Shown: positions 10,540-22,180, numbered from the stretch's first letter. The stretch: 64,000 nucleotides of DNA from Silene conica (GCA_029255685.2 CM055318.2:1617001-1681000), one strand, 5' to 3'. Numbers and translations: made by a program. Notes: generated by a model from the letters alone, not told the origin.

Positions 10540-10668
10540 TGGGCTCCACCAACTGTATTTCGGGTTTTATTTGATGGGCTGGGTTATTGTGGGAATAGTA
10601 ATGGGCCCATTGGGCTGTTTATTGCCTTATAGGCTAATTATGTGTTATATTATTGGGCCGGGGAAACA
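10540..10668 (-). promoter_or_regulatory. Site II-rich promoter of endosulfine (putative)
   Basis: At least five TGGGCY/RGCCCA motifs fall in about 130 bp (ATGGGCTCC, ATGGGCTGGG, ATGGGCCCATTGGGCT, TTGGGCCGG). Site II elements are TCP-bound and common in promoters of growth and cell-division genes. Their position just upstream of the putative leader exon fits. Confidence 0.5.
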
Positions 10669-10679
10669 CAAATACGGAG

Positions 10680-12480
10680 TACTTGTGTAAAGCGGTTTTA
10701 GACAAAAGTACTTGTTTTATAACTTGATAAGTATAAAATTGCTTTACACAAAACTGACTCTTGATTAATAATGTGGGTTTTGGTAGATACTTATTACTTT
10801 CTAAGGAACTAGTTTTAATCCCGTGCAAATAATGCACGGGTGACTTTTAAATTCATGCAGAAAAATATTGGTGATAACGGTTACCTTTCTATAAAAATAT
10901 TATTGATTACAAATTTTCCAGTAATTATTGTTATTTTTGAGTAATTTCTTTATTTGAGAAAAAAAAATTGTTTTCAAACGATTTCGACATTTGAGATTTT
11001 TTAAAAGATGATTTGAATGACATAAAATAACTTGATAATAATTGACTCAAAAATAACTGAAACCTGAAATAATCCGGTTCGATCAAATAACCGACTTGAT
11101 TGTGCCTTTACCAGGTTTAGGGAGAGGGTTCAACAATTTTGTTTTTACGTTATTATTTTGCCTAAAATTAGTAGTAAAAGTAATTATACTATCAATCTCC
11201 ACTTGCCCGTACCCCAATGTTAATCGTAGTTATCACATTATCGATAACTCATCCATTTTTTCATATAATCAAACTCAACCAACCATTTCTTTTCATATTA
11301 TCAATAACTCATCCGTATATATGAATTACGGAGTATTTTTGTACCTTGGAGACTGAAATAAATCGCATTTTTTTTATAACAAATAATGTACTCCGTAATA
11401 TTTTGTAATATCCAGGTTGTAACTTTTTTTTAATATTATGTTAGTAATATCATAGAAAACATTTTAACTTTTTCCGTGAAGATTTTTTTTATTATAGTCA
11501 ATTGATATTTGCAATTATTTAATTTGTAATTTTTGAATATTTATATTGTATTGTATTAGTAATAGAAAATGTATAATGTAGGATGTTGTATAGTTTATGT
11601 TATTAAATTTGGAATCATAATTTAAGTAGTTATAAAACATGAAAAAAAAAAAATTAATGTGAGTGATGAAACATGGGGGGCTCTACAAAAAAATAAGTTA
11701 TTTTTCAAACTTTAAAATCAACAACCAATAGAAACTCTTCATTTTCTATTCCTTTTATAGTAAAGGGATTTCAGTGGAAAATCACGGTGTATTTGGTTTT
11801 GAGGACAAAAGTGGATTGTAGCGTGCTGGTTTTCGTGTCAAATCATCGTACCTTGAGGGGGAAATAGCACGATACAGGTACGAGATGGTGAGCTTTGTAC
11901 CGTGTTAGTAAAATAGAAACAGGGGTCAGGCATAACCCATGGCGCATTGTGTCGCGCCCAAATAGTTCCATCCCCTTCATCTTTATTGTAAGATGTTTGG
12001 GCGTGCTCAACTGTGTCATACCCAATGCCTAAACTAGTCACATTTTTCTGTTTTTTTAAATTTCAGTCAAGGCATAACCGAGTTTCATTCAATTTAGTCA
12101 ATCCTGCATTCTCATTAGTTATTTACTTCAATTTAACTCGTTTCGATCGGAAAAAACCACGGCCCCTAAGTTAGTTATAACTAATAAGAATCAATAAAGA
12201 ATTAAGGTGGTTTGTGAAATAGTGAGTTGTGAGTCACCTTCAAATTTGAAAATGACAACAAAGAAAGAATAACACATAGTCACCATATCAGTTGCACTAT
12301 TCATCATCAAAAAGACAAAAATAAAGCTAATCACACTGCTAAAAGTATTCACAAACAAAGTACAAATCATAACTTCACTTCATTTTAATTCATGGCATAC
12401 AACAAAATTAACAACAACATACAAAACCCACCCACACAACCAAATTATTTGCAACAAAATTGCCTAATTCATGCAAATTA
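10680..12480. other. Intergenic region with no recognised gene
   Basis: Very AT-rich. A GTACTTGTGTAAAGCGGTTTTA / GCTTTACACAAAA inverted pair lies near 10678-10755. GC-richer sequence at 11820-12030 has no identity I can name and no protein motif in any frame. The leader of the RING gene may begin near the right edge. Confidence 0.4.
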
Positions 12481-12869
12481 AGGGTTTTTGTTAGGCATAA
12501 AATAACCAACTTTTCTTTGCAGGTGGTTTTTCCCTCATCTCTCTATTTTATTTTCTGTTGGTTTATTTTAATCTCCTCATATCCGTCTTAAAATTAAAAC
12601 GGGTGAGATAGTACCACACTTGGATAGATAGGACAAACTTTTTGCTAATCTTTCCTGTTTTAAGCTTAGGTGGATATAAGACAAGAATTTGTGATTATTG
12701 AGCTTAAGTGGGTGAGAATTATTTTGTTTGATTTCATTTATTGATGCTAGAATAGTACTGTAGTTTACTGTTTTATCTTAAATGGGTTTGCTTTATTTTT
12801 GACTGTTCTTTGTTGTTCAACTGTATGCTGTTTGGGTTCTTCAAAAAGTTTGGAACTTTAGTGTTTAGA

Positions 12870-13562
12870 TATTGAACTGTTTACTGGGTATGTGTGAAAA
12901 ACACTGATTATGTGATAGTACAGTTGAAAACTGGCAAATTTTCTCAATTTTCACTGTTTTAGGTTATGGATTGTTACTGAGCATGTTTCAGAATGTTAAT
13001 TATGAGATAGTGGAGTTGAAAATTGGTAAATTTTCACTGTTTTAGGTTATGGATTGCTTACTACTTCACTGGGTATGTTGCAGAATGTTGATTATGAGAT
13101 AGTAAGTTGAAAAGTTGGTAAATTTTCTCAATTTTCAATGGTTTAGATAGTGGATTGTTTACTGGGTATGTTTCAGAATGTTGATTATGAGATGGTAGAG
13201 TTGAAAGTTGGTGAATTTTATCAGTTGTCACTGGTTTAGGTTATGGATTATTTACTGGGTATGTTTCAGAATGCTGATTATGAGATATTGGAATTGAAAG
13301 TGGGTAAATTTTCTCAATTTCACTGGTTTAGGTTATGAATTGTTTACTGGGTATGTTTCAGAATGTTGATTATGAGATAATAGAGTTGAAAGTTGGTGAA
13401 TTTTATCAATTGTCACTGGTTTAGGTTATGGATTATTTACTGGGTATGTTTCAGAATGCTGATTATGAGATATTGGAATTGAAAGTCGGTAAATTTCCCC
13501 AATTTCACTGGTTTAGGTAATGGATTGTTTACTGGGTATGTTTCAGAATGTTGATAATGAGA
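12870..13562. repeat. Eight-copy ~92-bp tandem repeat upstream of RING gene
   Basis: Units contain TTTACTGGGTATGTTTCAGAATG, GATTATGAGATAGT, GTTGAAAGTTGG, and end in CACTGGTTTAGGTTATGGAT. Repeats of the TTACTG word fall near 12881, 12972, 13055, 13157, 13249, 13341, 13436 and 13525. Each unit ends in a (C/T)-rich stretch plus TTTAGG and has a GGTATGT, so splice-like words recur. It probably lies in the leader intron of the RING gene. Confidence 0.88.
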
Positions 13563-14527
13563 TTGCAGATTTGGAAACTATGGTATGTCCACAACTAATT
13601 TAGGAATTTAGGATGGAACATGATTAATCTGATTGTGTCTTTTTCGGAATAGGGCGTTAAAACTACTGTAGATTGGCCGATTGGGGAGGGTTTCAAAGCC
13701 AGTGAGTCAGGCCGAGGGAAGGTTGAGGAGGGTCGGATCTTTCTCATCTTGAGCAATGTAAAGACTAAAGAGGCCTCTTTGTTGGGTATATAGGTTGGAA
13801 AGTTCGAAACTTTGGGTTTTTTCTACCCCCAAGCTTCTATTGGGTTGGTTTTACGGTTGCGTAGGAGCTAGGATGCATCTGCTTTTGGATGGGTGTTATA
13901 TTCTATGTGTGTCTGCTAATTAATTCGGCCAAAGGAGTATAAGAAACACAGTTTGATATTTTGATGTTTCGCGTAAAGTAGTTATGTGTAATTCATATAG
14001 AAGAATACAGACTGAGGAGCGGAGATGGGCATTAAGAATTGATAAAACTCGCTACTTGAGAACAATCTGAACATTTGATTGTTGCTTAATGAAATCATTT
14101 AGTTGATGGTTGACTCTTTGGCAGGATTTACTGAACTTCCTTTGGTACTTTTATTAAGTAAATGTTGTTCGGAAATGTGAAGTAGTTGTGTCATTTACTC
14201 ATTTGACTTAACGAAATGCCTCGGGAAGTTGAGATTTTTGTGAAGGAAACACAGTGTAAGTGGACATATGATTCTGCGAAGAGTTATGTTACATGGATTT
14301 CGAGATGACTGTTACGATTGCATACCACTTTTACGGTTTACACTGGTGTCCGCAATCTATTGGTTTCTCGTTATCAAAGGCTTACTAACTCATACTCGTA
14401 ATTTAGGTTTGTATGTTAATGCTGTAACCGAGGAAATATTACAGCATCGTTTGCTGATATTGCTGGTGTGATTTAAGATTGAAGCGAAGGGGAACCATAT
14501 TGTCTGGCCCAACAAAACATAGCTAAA
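13563..14527. other. Probable leader intron remainder before RING gene
   Basis: No protein motif is seen. GC-richer sequence at 13650-13900 is unassigned and could be a non-coding leader exon. An acceptor-like AAACATAG ends at 14522, five bases before the conserved N-terminal codons begin. Confidence 0.4.
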
Positions 14528-16492
14528 ACGGGGTCCCTTTGTTGTGTGGCCGCTAGGCCACATGGGTCTAATGCAACTAGTACCGAGAGGCCTACAAGTC
14601 CTCATGAGCCATATTGGCGAACTAATACAAGCTTCTCGCCACCACCGCCTAGATGGGATTACCGCTTCCAATCAGAAGGGAATCAAGGGATACAATATGG
14701 TTCTAATGATAGCATCCAATTGTTTGGGTCGACGTCATCGAACAGCAAAGAAAGCAGGAGTTGGATGAGAGGAGGGTATCACCAAAATTACCAGTCTGTC
14801 ACCGAGGCTGGTAGTCCTTCTGACGCCTCCCTCGTCCAACCTTGGACACCTCCACCTACGCAAAGAGTCAATATGGATGATATTGTTACCTCTTCCAAGA
14901 GAGGTATGTATTTATTTTCTCACCCGTACTTGCTATGCAATTTCGTACTCCGTAATAGGGTTGATATCCAACTATTATTAATATTCTTATTACGCTCCCT
15001 CACTCAAATGCCCGATGAGCTTGAAGAGTGGTTAGTTTGCACAGGCTCCCCCATACCGGATTTCAACTTCGTGTTTTTGAGGTTGTCAGGATTCGAACCT
15101 GTCACACTGGCTCTAATACCATGATAGATGAACCATCTCAATCAATCAAAACCTTAAGGTGATGGTTGATGTCCAACTATTATTAATATTCTTATTCTTA
15201 TTACGATACTCGTTCTGCCTCTGATTTAAGTTCAACTTAGAAAGTATTAGTCTTGTTACGTTATAATGCGAAGCAAGATTTTCAACATATTGTTGCGCCG
15301 AGACTCAAGGGCATTTTGATGACTTTCAAATGTTTCCATATTATTCCACGCCCGTGAGGTGGATATTGAAAAAATGGCTCTGTGCCTTCTTTTTGCAACT
15401 TATATTCGGCGTGAGCCTCAGAAGGCGTGCCTTCCCTTGATTGCTAGTAACCACGGTTGAGTCATTCCCACCTGCCATAAATTTTACCATTAACTTGACG
15501 GTCCATCGTGTGTCAGAATTTTATCTGACTGTTAGATAGGTTCGCAGAAATCAAATTGATCTTAGTTTTCTTTAAACATTCAGGTGCAAAATCAGGGCCT
15601 TTATGCTGCACTCCCACAATGGAGGTAATTCTCGTTCATTCTACGTATTTGCCACTGCAAATTTAATTTTCGACTATGATGATAACCTTTTCTATCTTTG
15701 AAGGGTACATCCATGGTGCCAAACAGTAGGGCATCTATTTCATCTCACTCAGATTATAGCGAGTTTGAACATTCGGGAAAGCTACATCTATCAACTCCTC
15801 GCAACTTCCCTAGTCGTCGATCTTTCATGTCGAAACCTATCCATCCTCTATCCTTCCCACTTGAGGCTCCAACCCTAGAACCTTCTCCAAGCGCAAGTGT
15901 CGGACTTTTGGAAAATGACACTTTTACCCTTCAAAGAGACGCCCATCGGCTGAGCAGTGGCAGCAGTAGCATCGATCTGGCAGATATTGCTGAGCGCTTC
16001 GAATCTGATTTTCTGGGTAGATCATCGAATCCTTCCGAGGGCCATAAATGTGGAGTATGTCATAGGTTGCTTTCTCATAGATCCCCTTGGAAAAGCACCG
16101 AGATGCCCGTCACTGGGGTCCTCTTTTGTGGTCATGTTTTCCATGCTGAATGCCTAGAACAAAGTACCCCAAAGTCGCATAAAAGCGATCCTCTTTGTCC
16201 CATATGTACTAAAGCCGAGGGACAAAATTCCCCTGAGAAGCGCGTCTTTCTAGGAACCCGCAATAGTTTTCCTAGACTAAGAACTTTTAGTGCAGGCGGG
16301 TCGTCTAAATCTTGGGGATGTGTTCAAGTTGGTGACTGCGTTGAAGGTGCGCTACATGCTCCGAACAGAAGTAGTATGCTCTTAAACCGGAATAAGATCA
16401 AGAAATATCTCTCTTTGAAGGGTAATGTGGGGAAAGATTACGCGGGGAAACTGAAGAAAAAGGGATTTGTCGAACCTGAAGCAAGTGACTGA
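14528..16492 (+). CDS. RING-H2 zinc finger protein (putative E3 ligase), ACG at expected start
   Basis: Exons 14528-14903, 15584-15624 and 15704-16492 join in phase to give about 401 residues. The N-terminus reads (ACG)-GSLCCVAARPHGSN. Several plant RING proteins begin MGSxCCVAAR, where Gly2 would be myristoylated and the two Cys palmitoylated, so the expected ATG seems to read ACG at 14528-14530. An in-frame TGA lies at 14480 with no ATG between, and the next in-frame ATG (SRSWMRGG) is about 80 residues later. The RING-H2 is at 255-307: C255, C258, C281, H283, H286, C289, C304, C307 (CGVC, CGHVFHAEC, CPIC). The rest is Ser/Pro-rich and disordered with a Lys-rich tail. Intron 1 holds a TRIM. 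The gene may use non-AUG initiation, be inactive, or carry a sequence error. Convergent with the MADS-box gene. Confidence 0.8.
14959..15207 (-). mobile_element. TRIM retrotransposon copy 1 in RING intron 1
   Basis: Read on the minus strand: end of a 5' LTR (...ATCTATCA, boundary at 15122), primer-binding site TGGTATTAGAGCCA at 15108-15121 (initiator-tRNA-Met type, one change), a short interior, a polypurine GGGGGAGCC at 15044-15052, then a 3' LTR starting TGTGCAAAC (to 14959, truncated). There is no coding capacity. Shares its LTR and PBS with copies at 30965 and 54113. Confidence 0.8.
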
Positions 16493-16748
16493 TTCAAGAC
16501 ATCAGCTGGTTCTATCATCAAGAAGCGAAATTCACACATATATATATATATATATATATTCGTTGCATCATGCATGCCGCTACTGGTTTTGTTATATCGT
16601 AGGCATGGTGAATTCTACGATGATTTAACGGTGAACGAGAATAGCTGAAATCTAGAATTGTTGGTTTTGAAAACTTGATGCAAAGATGTAAAAATGATGT
16701 ATGTTTAGATCGACATAATGTCGCTTGTTGCACCTGAACCTGAAATGA

Positions 16749-16795
16749 TCGACATTATCAGATGTTCATTGCTGAATAACATCTGATAATGTCGA
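16749..16795. other. Perfect 18-bp hairpin downstream of RING gene
   Basis: TCGACATTATCAGATGTT (16749-16766) and its exact reverse complement (16778-16795) enclose an 11-base loop. It could be a small foldback element or a 3'-end structure. Confidence 0.85.
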
Positions 16796-16918
16796 GCTTT
16801 TATCTGATTATTACAAATTTGGTGGTTTCAGATGCGTCTATATAGGACCGACTAATCTGAAATCATATTATTTAGGGTTCGCATCATTCAATTCAATGGT
16901 TACATTGTTGCAACAGGA

Positions 16919-16939
16919 CCCTAAACCCTAAACCCTAAA
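16919..16939. repeat. Interstitial telomere-type repeat, three CCCTAAA units
   Basis: Three perfect units, 670 bp from an oppositely oriented GGGTTTA patch at 17589. Confidence 0.95.
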
Positions 16940-17416
16940 AAATTGCACGTTGAATGGCACCCTGCTGTTCCGAACCCAAGATTACTACCAATGAACCCTG
17001 CTAAAGTACATGGTATTTTCTTCAAAAATTCATTACACTATAATTTAAAAACAGCTTCATCTACTTCCATCCGTATACAGATCGGAAAACATCACTGTAC
17101 TAGCAGCATAACTTTCAGGTCACGGGTTGCTGATCAGTCTACAAAAGGACGAGTACAGAGTTCGCTGTTTCAGCCCTGCCTATATGTTTACGGTTTACCT
17201 ATAAATCTATAATGTATACTCTGTATTTATCTATGATTTCCTCCATTCAGTCAATAAGACAGGAATCTTGAATAACGAGGCCGGTTGATGATTGAAATGA
17301 AGAGAGTAGTACGGAAGCGCTCAGCAATGTTTGACCTATATTGGGACGGGTATTCAATGACCCTAACTGTGCTACTCCGTATTAGGTATAGATATAGAAG
17401 CACGAGGCAAGGAGCG

Positions 17417-20112
17417 TCAAGGATGATGGTTAAGAGCATAGTCGAAAAGTAGGTGACTCGTGTCTCTAGTCATGTTCTCGTAAGTTGTTGGTAATGCAGT
17501 TGCCGGAACTGTTGGATTCTGCACATACAAATTCATACATTTCATTTGATGCAATAATCAACATATTGAGTGTGATGAAAGTAGTAAAGGGTTTAGGGTT
17601 TAGGGTTTAGGGTTTAGGATCAACATCTTGAGAGTTTACGTCGACCTCTACGAGCTACGACAACATTGTCATCGTGTCTCAACGGCTCTTGCCAGAATCC
17701 CGATCATATAGCAGAAAAGAGATGGATACAAAAAAAAAAGGAAAATACCTGGTAGCTGAGATAGTACCCGAAAGCAGCACCAGCAGGAGACTGAAATGGG
17801 AGATGATTGGTAGTACCAGGCCATCCGGGTGGCTGATAATTACCGCCAGAATTAAACACGGGAGTGTTAAATTGTTGATTCATATTCACCATAGCCTGGA
17901 GATTATTGACACCCTGCATACTGACGGCTTGTTGCGGATATGGATACTGCCCTCCAAACTGAAGTCCCTGAAAACCGTCTTGAGCAGCATTGTCGGTTGT
18001 ACTTAGTTGACCAGGACTATACTCCTCTGACTTGCTGCCTGTACTAAGGCAATTAAAATTGCTCCCAGAAGTGGAACCAGTAGAGCTCTCCATGTCCCTG
18101 GAGTTGCAGACGATGAAACGGACTTGAATTAATTAATCGAACAGATATGAACGGCTAGGAGTTGCAGACGATGAAACTGACCTTTTCGTGGATAACATTG
18201 GCTCCAAAGTCAGAACTGCATCGGGAATATCATCACTTGTGGCCCATAACAGCTGCTGAAGCTGTTGCTCGCTTACGTGGAAGGGTAACTGCATACAGTA
18301 TTTGAATTGGCCGTCACATATACTCAGAAAAGAGCTTAATAAACATGAACATGAAGACGGTACAAGAATTTAGATGGAATCACCTCGTTATAGCTTTCGA
18401 GAGGAACACATTGTCGCTTTTGCAAAATTCCCTACAGTTATAGATGTCAGAACTAATTCATCTGAGAATATAACTACCCGTATCAGATGTGCATTCTTAT
18501 CATAGATGTAAAAACGACACGGTTATTGGTAGCCAGAGACAGTATAGATAAAAATGTGAAGCATGCCCATCTGCACTTTCGGAAACATCCAACAAGTATA
18601 GTGTCCGAAAGTGCAGATGGGCATTCTTAGCTGGTGATGGAAAGTACCTTGGCCTTCTGAATTTGATCAAGTGACTTCTGCAGTGAATCTTCCATTTGCA
18701 TCACAAGCTCCAAATTACTCGCTTTATCAGGGTTTGCCCAACATCTGGAGACGATGTGAGCCAAATACAGTTAAAGGATAAGTGGATAACCCTTGTCTGT
18801 CTGTATCATGCACCTTAAGTATTGCCAAAGCAATTACCATTGTCTAAAACGGAAATAAAATGTAAACAAATGAACGGGAATTGAGACGGATGATTAAGAA
18901 CGGATATGAATGCTTTAAGTTTTACCTCAGACGTTCATGGATTTCTGCAATTCGTGTTTGAATTCCAGCAGCCTGGTCGGTCAGATCCTGCGCAGACAGA
19001 AATTTGCTAACTAACCAGTCTGAATTTAAATAACAAATCTTCACAAACTTATTGTCACATAACCTTTCAGGTACCTTGGATCCATGCATACCTTAACGGT
19101 TGGAGTACTGACGAGGTCGAAAGGAAAATCAAAAAAAATGAGGAAGAAAAATAAGTATGTAACCATAGCACCAAAACTGAATGCATGAAGATAAAAATAT
19201 TGAATTGAAAGACAAAAATCACATACCTAGGGCCAATAAAATCTTGTACATTCACATCATGATCTGACTTTTTCTTATATGTTTTCTTCAATGCCTAAAC
19301 TTTCAAACAAGAAACAAAAAAAAAACTCGTAATCGTCACAAACTGATAACTGTATATACTTGAAAAATTAACAACTAGAGAGCGAATGGGTCACAGGCTT
19401 ACTTCAAGACCTTCCAGCTTTCTGTTAAAAAAAAAGAGCCGGGTCAGAACTGAAATACTCGAGCATTGATAGCAAATAAAAACTCGATTATTGGATCAAT
19501 TGGCATTCAATACATACTTTTTCGTTCTTTCATGAGGAGGCAACTGATTGTACTTTGCAATAGCATGCTCGATGCTGCTACCAAAAACAAAACAAAAGTA
19601 AAACACTTAAAGAGAATTATTCAGCAGTTTGATGACAGCATCCAAAACTGTAACACAACAATTAGCGGTATCAGCTGCCTTAATTTCAGATAACACGGAG
19701 TATACCACCTGAAACCCGAAAAGCTCAAAGAATGACAAAATAATACGGAAATTGGACAGTTATACTTTGTTCAGCCAAACAGAACAAAATCCCAAATTTT
19801 CCCCGGTGCTGGCAGGCAGATTTTTTCGCATAGCTTATACTCGTATAAGAGAAAAGTCACAAATAGGGACTGTGCAGAACACGAAAGCACATCGAAGATA
19901 GTTGTATACTTTTCCAAATACACATACCCATTCTTTCCGCAACGGAAGGAAGGCTTTCCCCCTGGAGAGAACATGACAAGAGCAAGGTCTATGTCACAAA
20001 GTGTAGCTAATTCTTCAGCTTTTTTGAGGATTCCATGTTTGCGTTTTGAATAAGTGGCTTGACGGCTGCTCGAGTTCTCTAGTTTCTTAATATCTAGCTT
20101 AACCCTTCCCAT
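17417..20112 (-). CDS. MIKC*-type MADS-box transcription factor (AGL30/65/94-like)
   Basis: Eleven coding exons on the minus strand: 19928-20112, 19518-19577, 19403-19421, 19227-19294, 19092-19107, 18926-18987, 18648-18744, 18384-18431, 18182-18288, 17749-18097, 17417-17518. All phases agree; 370 residues. Residues 1-60 are a MADS domain (MGRVKLDIKKLE, YSKRKHGILKKAEELATLCDID, FSPGGKPS). The long exon-rich middle (SIEHAIAKYNQLPPHERTKKK, DHDVNVQDFIG, DLTDQAAGIQTRIAEIHERL, LELVMQMEDSLQKSLDQI) matches the extended K region of the P clade of MIKC* factors. In Arabidopsis these pair with AGL66/104-type partners in maturing pollen. The C-terminus is Gln/Asn/Gly-rich and ends FDYALNHHP. Two micro-exons (19 and 16 nt) are needed for phase. 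The ATG directly follows a CAG acceptor, so a leader intron is likely. The last intron has four telomere-type units; the intron between 18648 and 18431... is not affected, but the one just upstream of exon 18648-18744's 3' side (18432-18647) has a perfect hairpin. Confidence 0.93.
17589..17618. repeat. Interstitial telomere-type repeat, four GGGTTTA units
   Basis: Four GGGTTTA units plus GG, inside the last intron of the MADS-box gene. Confidence 0.95.
18563..18624. other. Perfect 21-bp foldback in MADS-box intron
   Basis: The 21 bases at 18563-18583 (ATGCCCATCTGCACTTTCGG and one more A) are exactly reverse-complemented at 18604-18624, with a 20-base loop. It lies in the intron between exons 18648-18744 and 18384-18431, 24 bp after the 18648 donor on the transcribed strand. 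Confidence 0.9.
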
Positions 20113-21305
20113 CCTGCACCATTCACAATGAAATATCAGAATCAAGTATCAACTGTCAGCAAGTGTAGTTCAAGGTTCGACGCATAAACTAATGGATCCC
20201 TCAATTCCCTACAAATTTGTCCACCTCCATTTCCGATTCCCCAAGAATTGGCCCTGTCAGTTCCAACAAGTGACCAAAACAGTAACTTTTCAAAGACCTA
20301 GCAACTGCTTTTTGACAAAAATTGAGGCTTCCCTCCCGGTAGCCGGGTTTTGCAGGAAACTTGCATAGAGTCCTATGATATTTGATCTTTCAATCTCACC
20401 TAAACCAACCAATCTTTCCACCTTATCCTAATAACCTAAACAATCATCCACTCTTAGGTTCTCGGAACATTGCATCTGACCTCTAAGTCACATCTTCCAC
20501 CTCAGGAACACATGAACTCACAACAACATCAAGGATCATTACATGTACCATCATAACAGTTATGCTGCAAATAGGCTAAGCTAATGAGCCCAAAATACCA
20601 TTTACAGAAGAATTCATCTCCCTCATTAATCCTATGCATAAACCTAGAAAGCCCTTCATTCAAATTGCCTATTACAAACCCTAAAACCCAAATAAGAAAT
20701 CAACAAATACATATCAAGCATAAAGAAACCATCTTTGAGAAAACCCCAACTCATAACCCTATTGCCTCAATGTCTCCCACAAATTGCCGGGAAATGGGGG
20801 TTGTATGTACGCAACCCTAGCCTTGTATTAGCAACACAAAAGGTTATTTCCGAATGACCCAGAATGAAAATTGTGTAAAGATAAACACCCAAGTCAAAAT
20901 AATCAACAAAAACCAACAACAAACAATGATTAAAGCAGAAGCTGATAAAAATAAATCATACCCAGATAATGAAATCAAAAACTGGATTCAAACAAGCATG
21001 TAAATCCAAATGAAATCCTGGAAAGAGAGACAAACATACAGCAAATCGAACAAAAAATAGAAATGAAAACATTAGATTGGAATTAATATAGGAAAAAGTA
21101 TGAATGATGAAGGAGAAGAATGATGATGAGTAAGAGGAGCGATTGAGTGGAGGAAATTGGGTCATTGAGAAAGAACGGGTGAATCGGTGATTCATTCTTT
21201 GCTGTTTTTTCTGGTTTTCAAATCTTTCATCTTTCTCATCAATGTATAATAACCAGTTTCTAACGACCTCAACGTACATACGGAGTACGTAAAACTGGAT
21301 TAGTA
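20113..21305. other. MADS-box 5' leader intron and promoter region
   Basis: A CAG acceptor abuts the MADS ATG. A possible donor on the minus strand (TCTGG|GTATGA, near 20961) would give a leader exon from roughly 21250. A CT-rich stretch at 21100-21260 fits a plant leader. No coding gene is seen. Confidence 0.4.
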
Positions 21306-21649
21306 GTTTTTTTTTTTTTTGCGGGAAACACCCCAGGGGGCTAACTCATATCATTAGAAACACGAGAAAATGAACCAATAAGTTCTTGCGCGGACTCCAA
21401 CACCCATTCCCGTCTACCAAGAGACCAAGGAGTTAGATGTGCGAGATGATGCGCTTCAGAGTTGTTCTTACGACTAATAAAATAAAAACAAACAGATACA
21501 AAATTAAGCATAACTGAATAAATATCGTCATAGACTAGATGGATATCCGCTTCTCCTGTGACTCGCGCTTTGAGGTCCTGAATCACGTTCAAACAGTCAC
21601 TCTCCACCACGACTTTCAGCAGCCCTCTTCCTTTCGCTTCTTGACTCAA
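21306..21649 (-). mobile_element. 5'-truncated LINE 3' end: RNase H fragment plus poly(A)
   Basis: The minus-strand frame 21341-21649 (about 102 residues) has LLKVVVESDCLNVIQDLK, ISRKNNSEAHHLAHL and a tail like the RNase H domain (RVT_3) of plant L1-type LINEs; the VESD and N-x-AHxLA segments carry active-site-type acidic/His residues. After the stop comes a short 3'UTR (CCCCCTGGGGTGTTTCCCGC) and a run of A (T at 21309-21320 on the given strand), the expected LINE 3' terminus. Its 5' side stops next to a MITE at 21670. Confidence 0.8.
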
Positions 21650-21669
21650 TTTTCATTATACGGTTTTTT

Positions 21670-22020
21670 GCGCTGTTTGGTAAACATCATATTGAAAGAA
21701 ATTAGTAGAATCGGCATAATTAGTAGGTTGACCAATCAATCTACTATTTTCATGTGTTTGGTAAACAACATATTCTGATAGCATATTGGTCGAAATCTAC
21801 TATTTTTGAATATGCTGCTAATAGCAGCATATTGTATTAGCATATTCAATTTATACATGAAACCGTTCTAATTATCTTGTAATCTACTATTTACCAAATA
21901 CTTTTTTTTAATCTGCTAATTTAATCTAATTGTCAAATCTGCTATTAAAATCTAATAATCGTATTATGCTAACGTTATCTGCTATTATGAATCTGCTTAT
22001 GCCGTTTGCCAAACAGGGCC
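21670..22020. mobile_element. Tourist-like MITE (GGCCCTGTTTGG family)
   Basis: Left end GCGCTGTTTGGTAAAC and right end, reverse-complemented, GGCCCTGTTTGGCAAAC. TTA follows the right end. It contains the shared AATATGCTG/CAGCATATT core and TCTGCTA repeats. Confidence 0.8.
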
Positions 22021-22180
22021 TTAATGTGAGACAAACAGAAAATATGCTATAAACTAAATTAACAGAAAACGATAAAAATGAATTAAAAATTATAACTATC
22101 GATTATCAATCAAAGTCTCTTAATAATATTAATAAGAGACGGTTTCAATAAAATAAAAAATATATCAACTTCTATAAAAG

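Larger units (their letters stand above)
16493..17416. other. 3' space between the convergent RING and MADS-box genes
   Basis: Contains a (TA)n run at about 16540-16558, a perfect 18-bp hairpin at 16749-16795, and three CCCTAAA units at 16919-16939. The rest should include both 3'UTRs. No gene is seen. Confidence 0.6.

Noticed and set aside
11838..12041. 67-residue minus-strand frame in GC-richer DNA
   Set aside because: No motif, no splice support; kept only as unassigned sequence.
15080..15121. GGATTCGAACC considered as a tRNA gene T-arm
   Set aside because: No matching acceptor, D-arm or anticodon arm; the site lies in a TRIM next to its primer-binding site.
20113..20145. Upstream in-frame extension of the MADS-box protein (MILIFHCEWCR)
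   Set aside because: A CAG acceptor directly precedes the MGRVK start, which is where MADS-box proteins begin.
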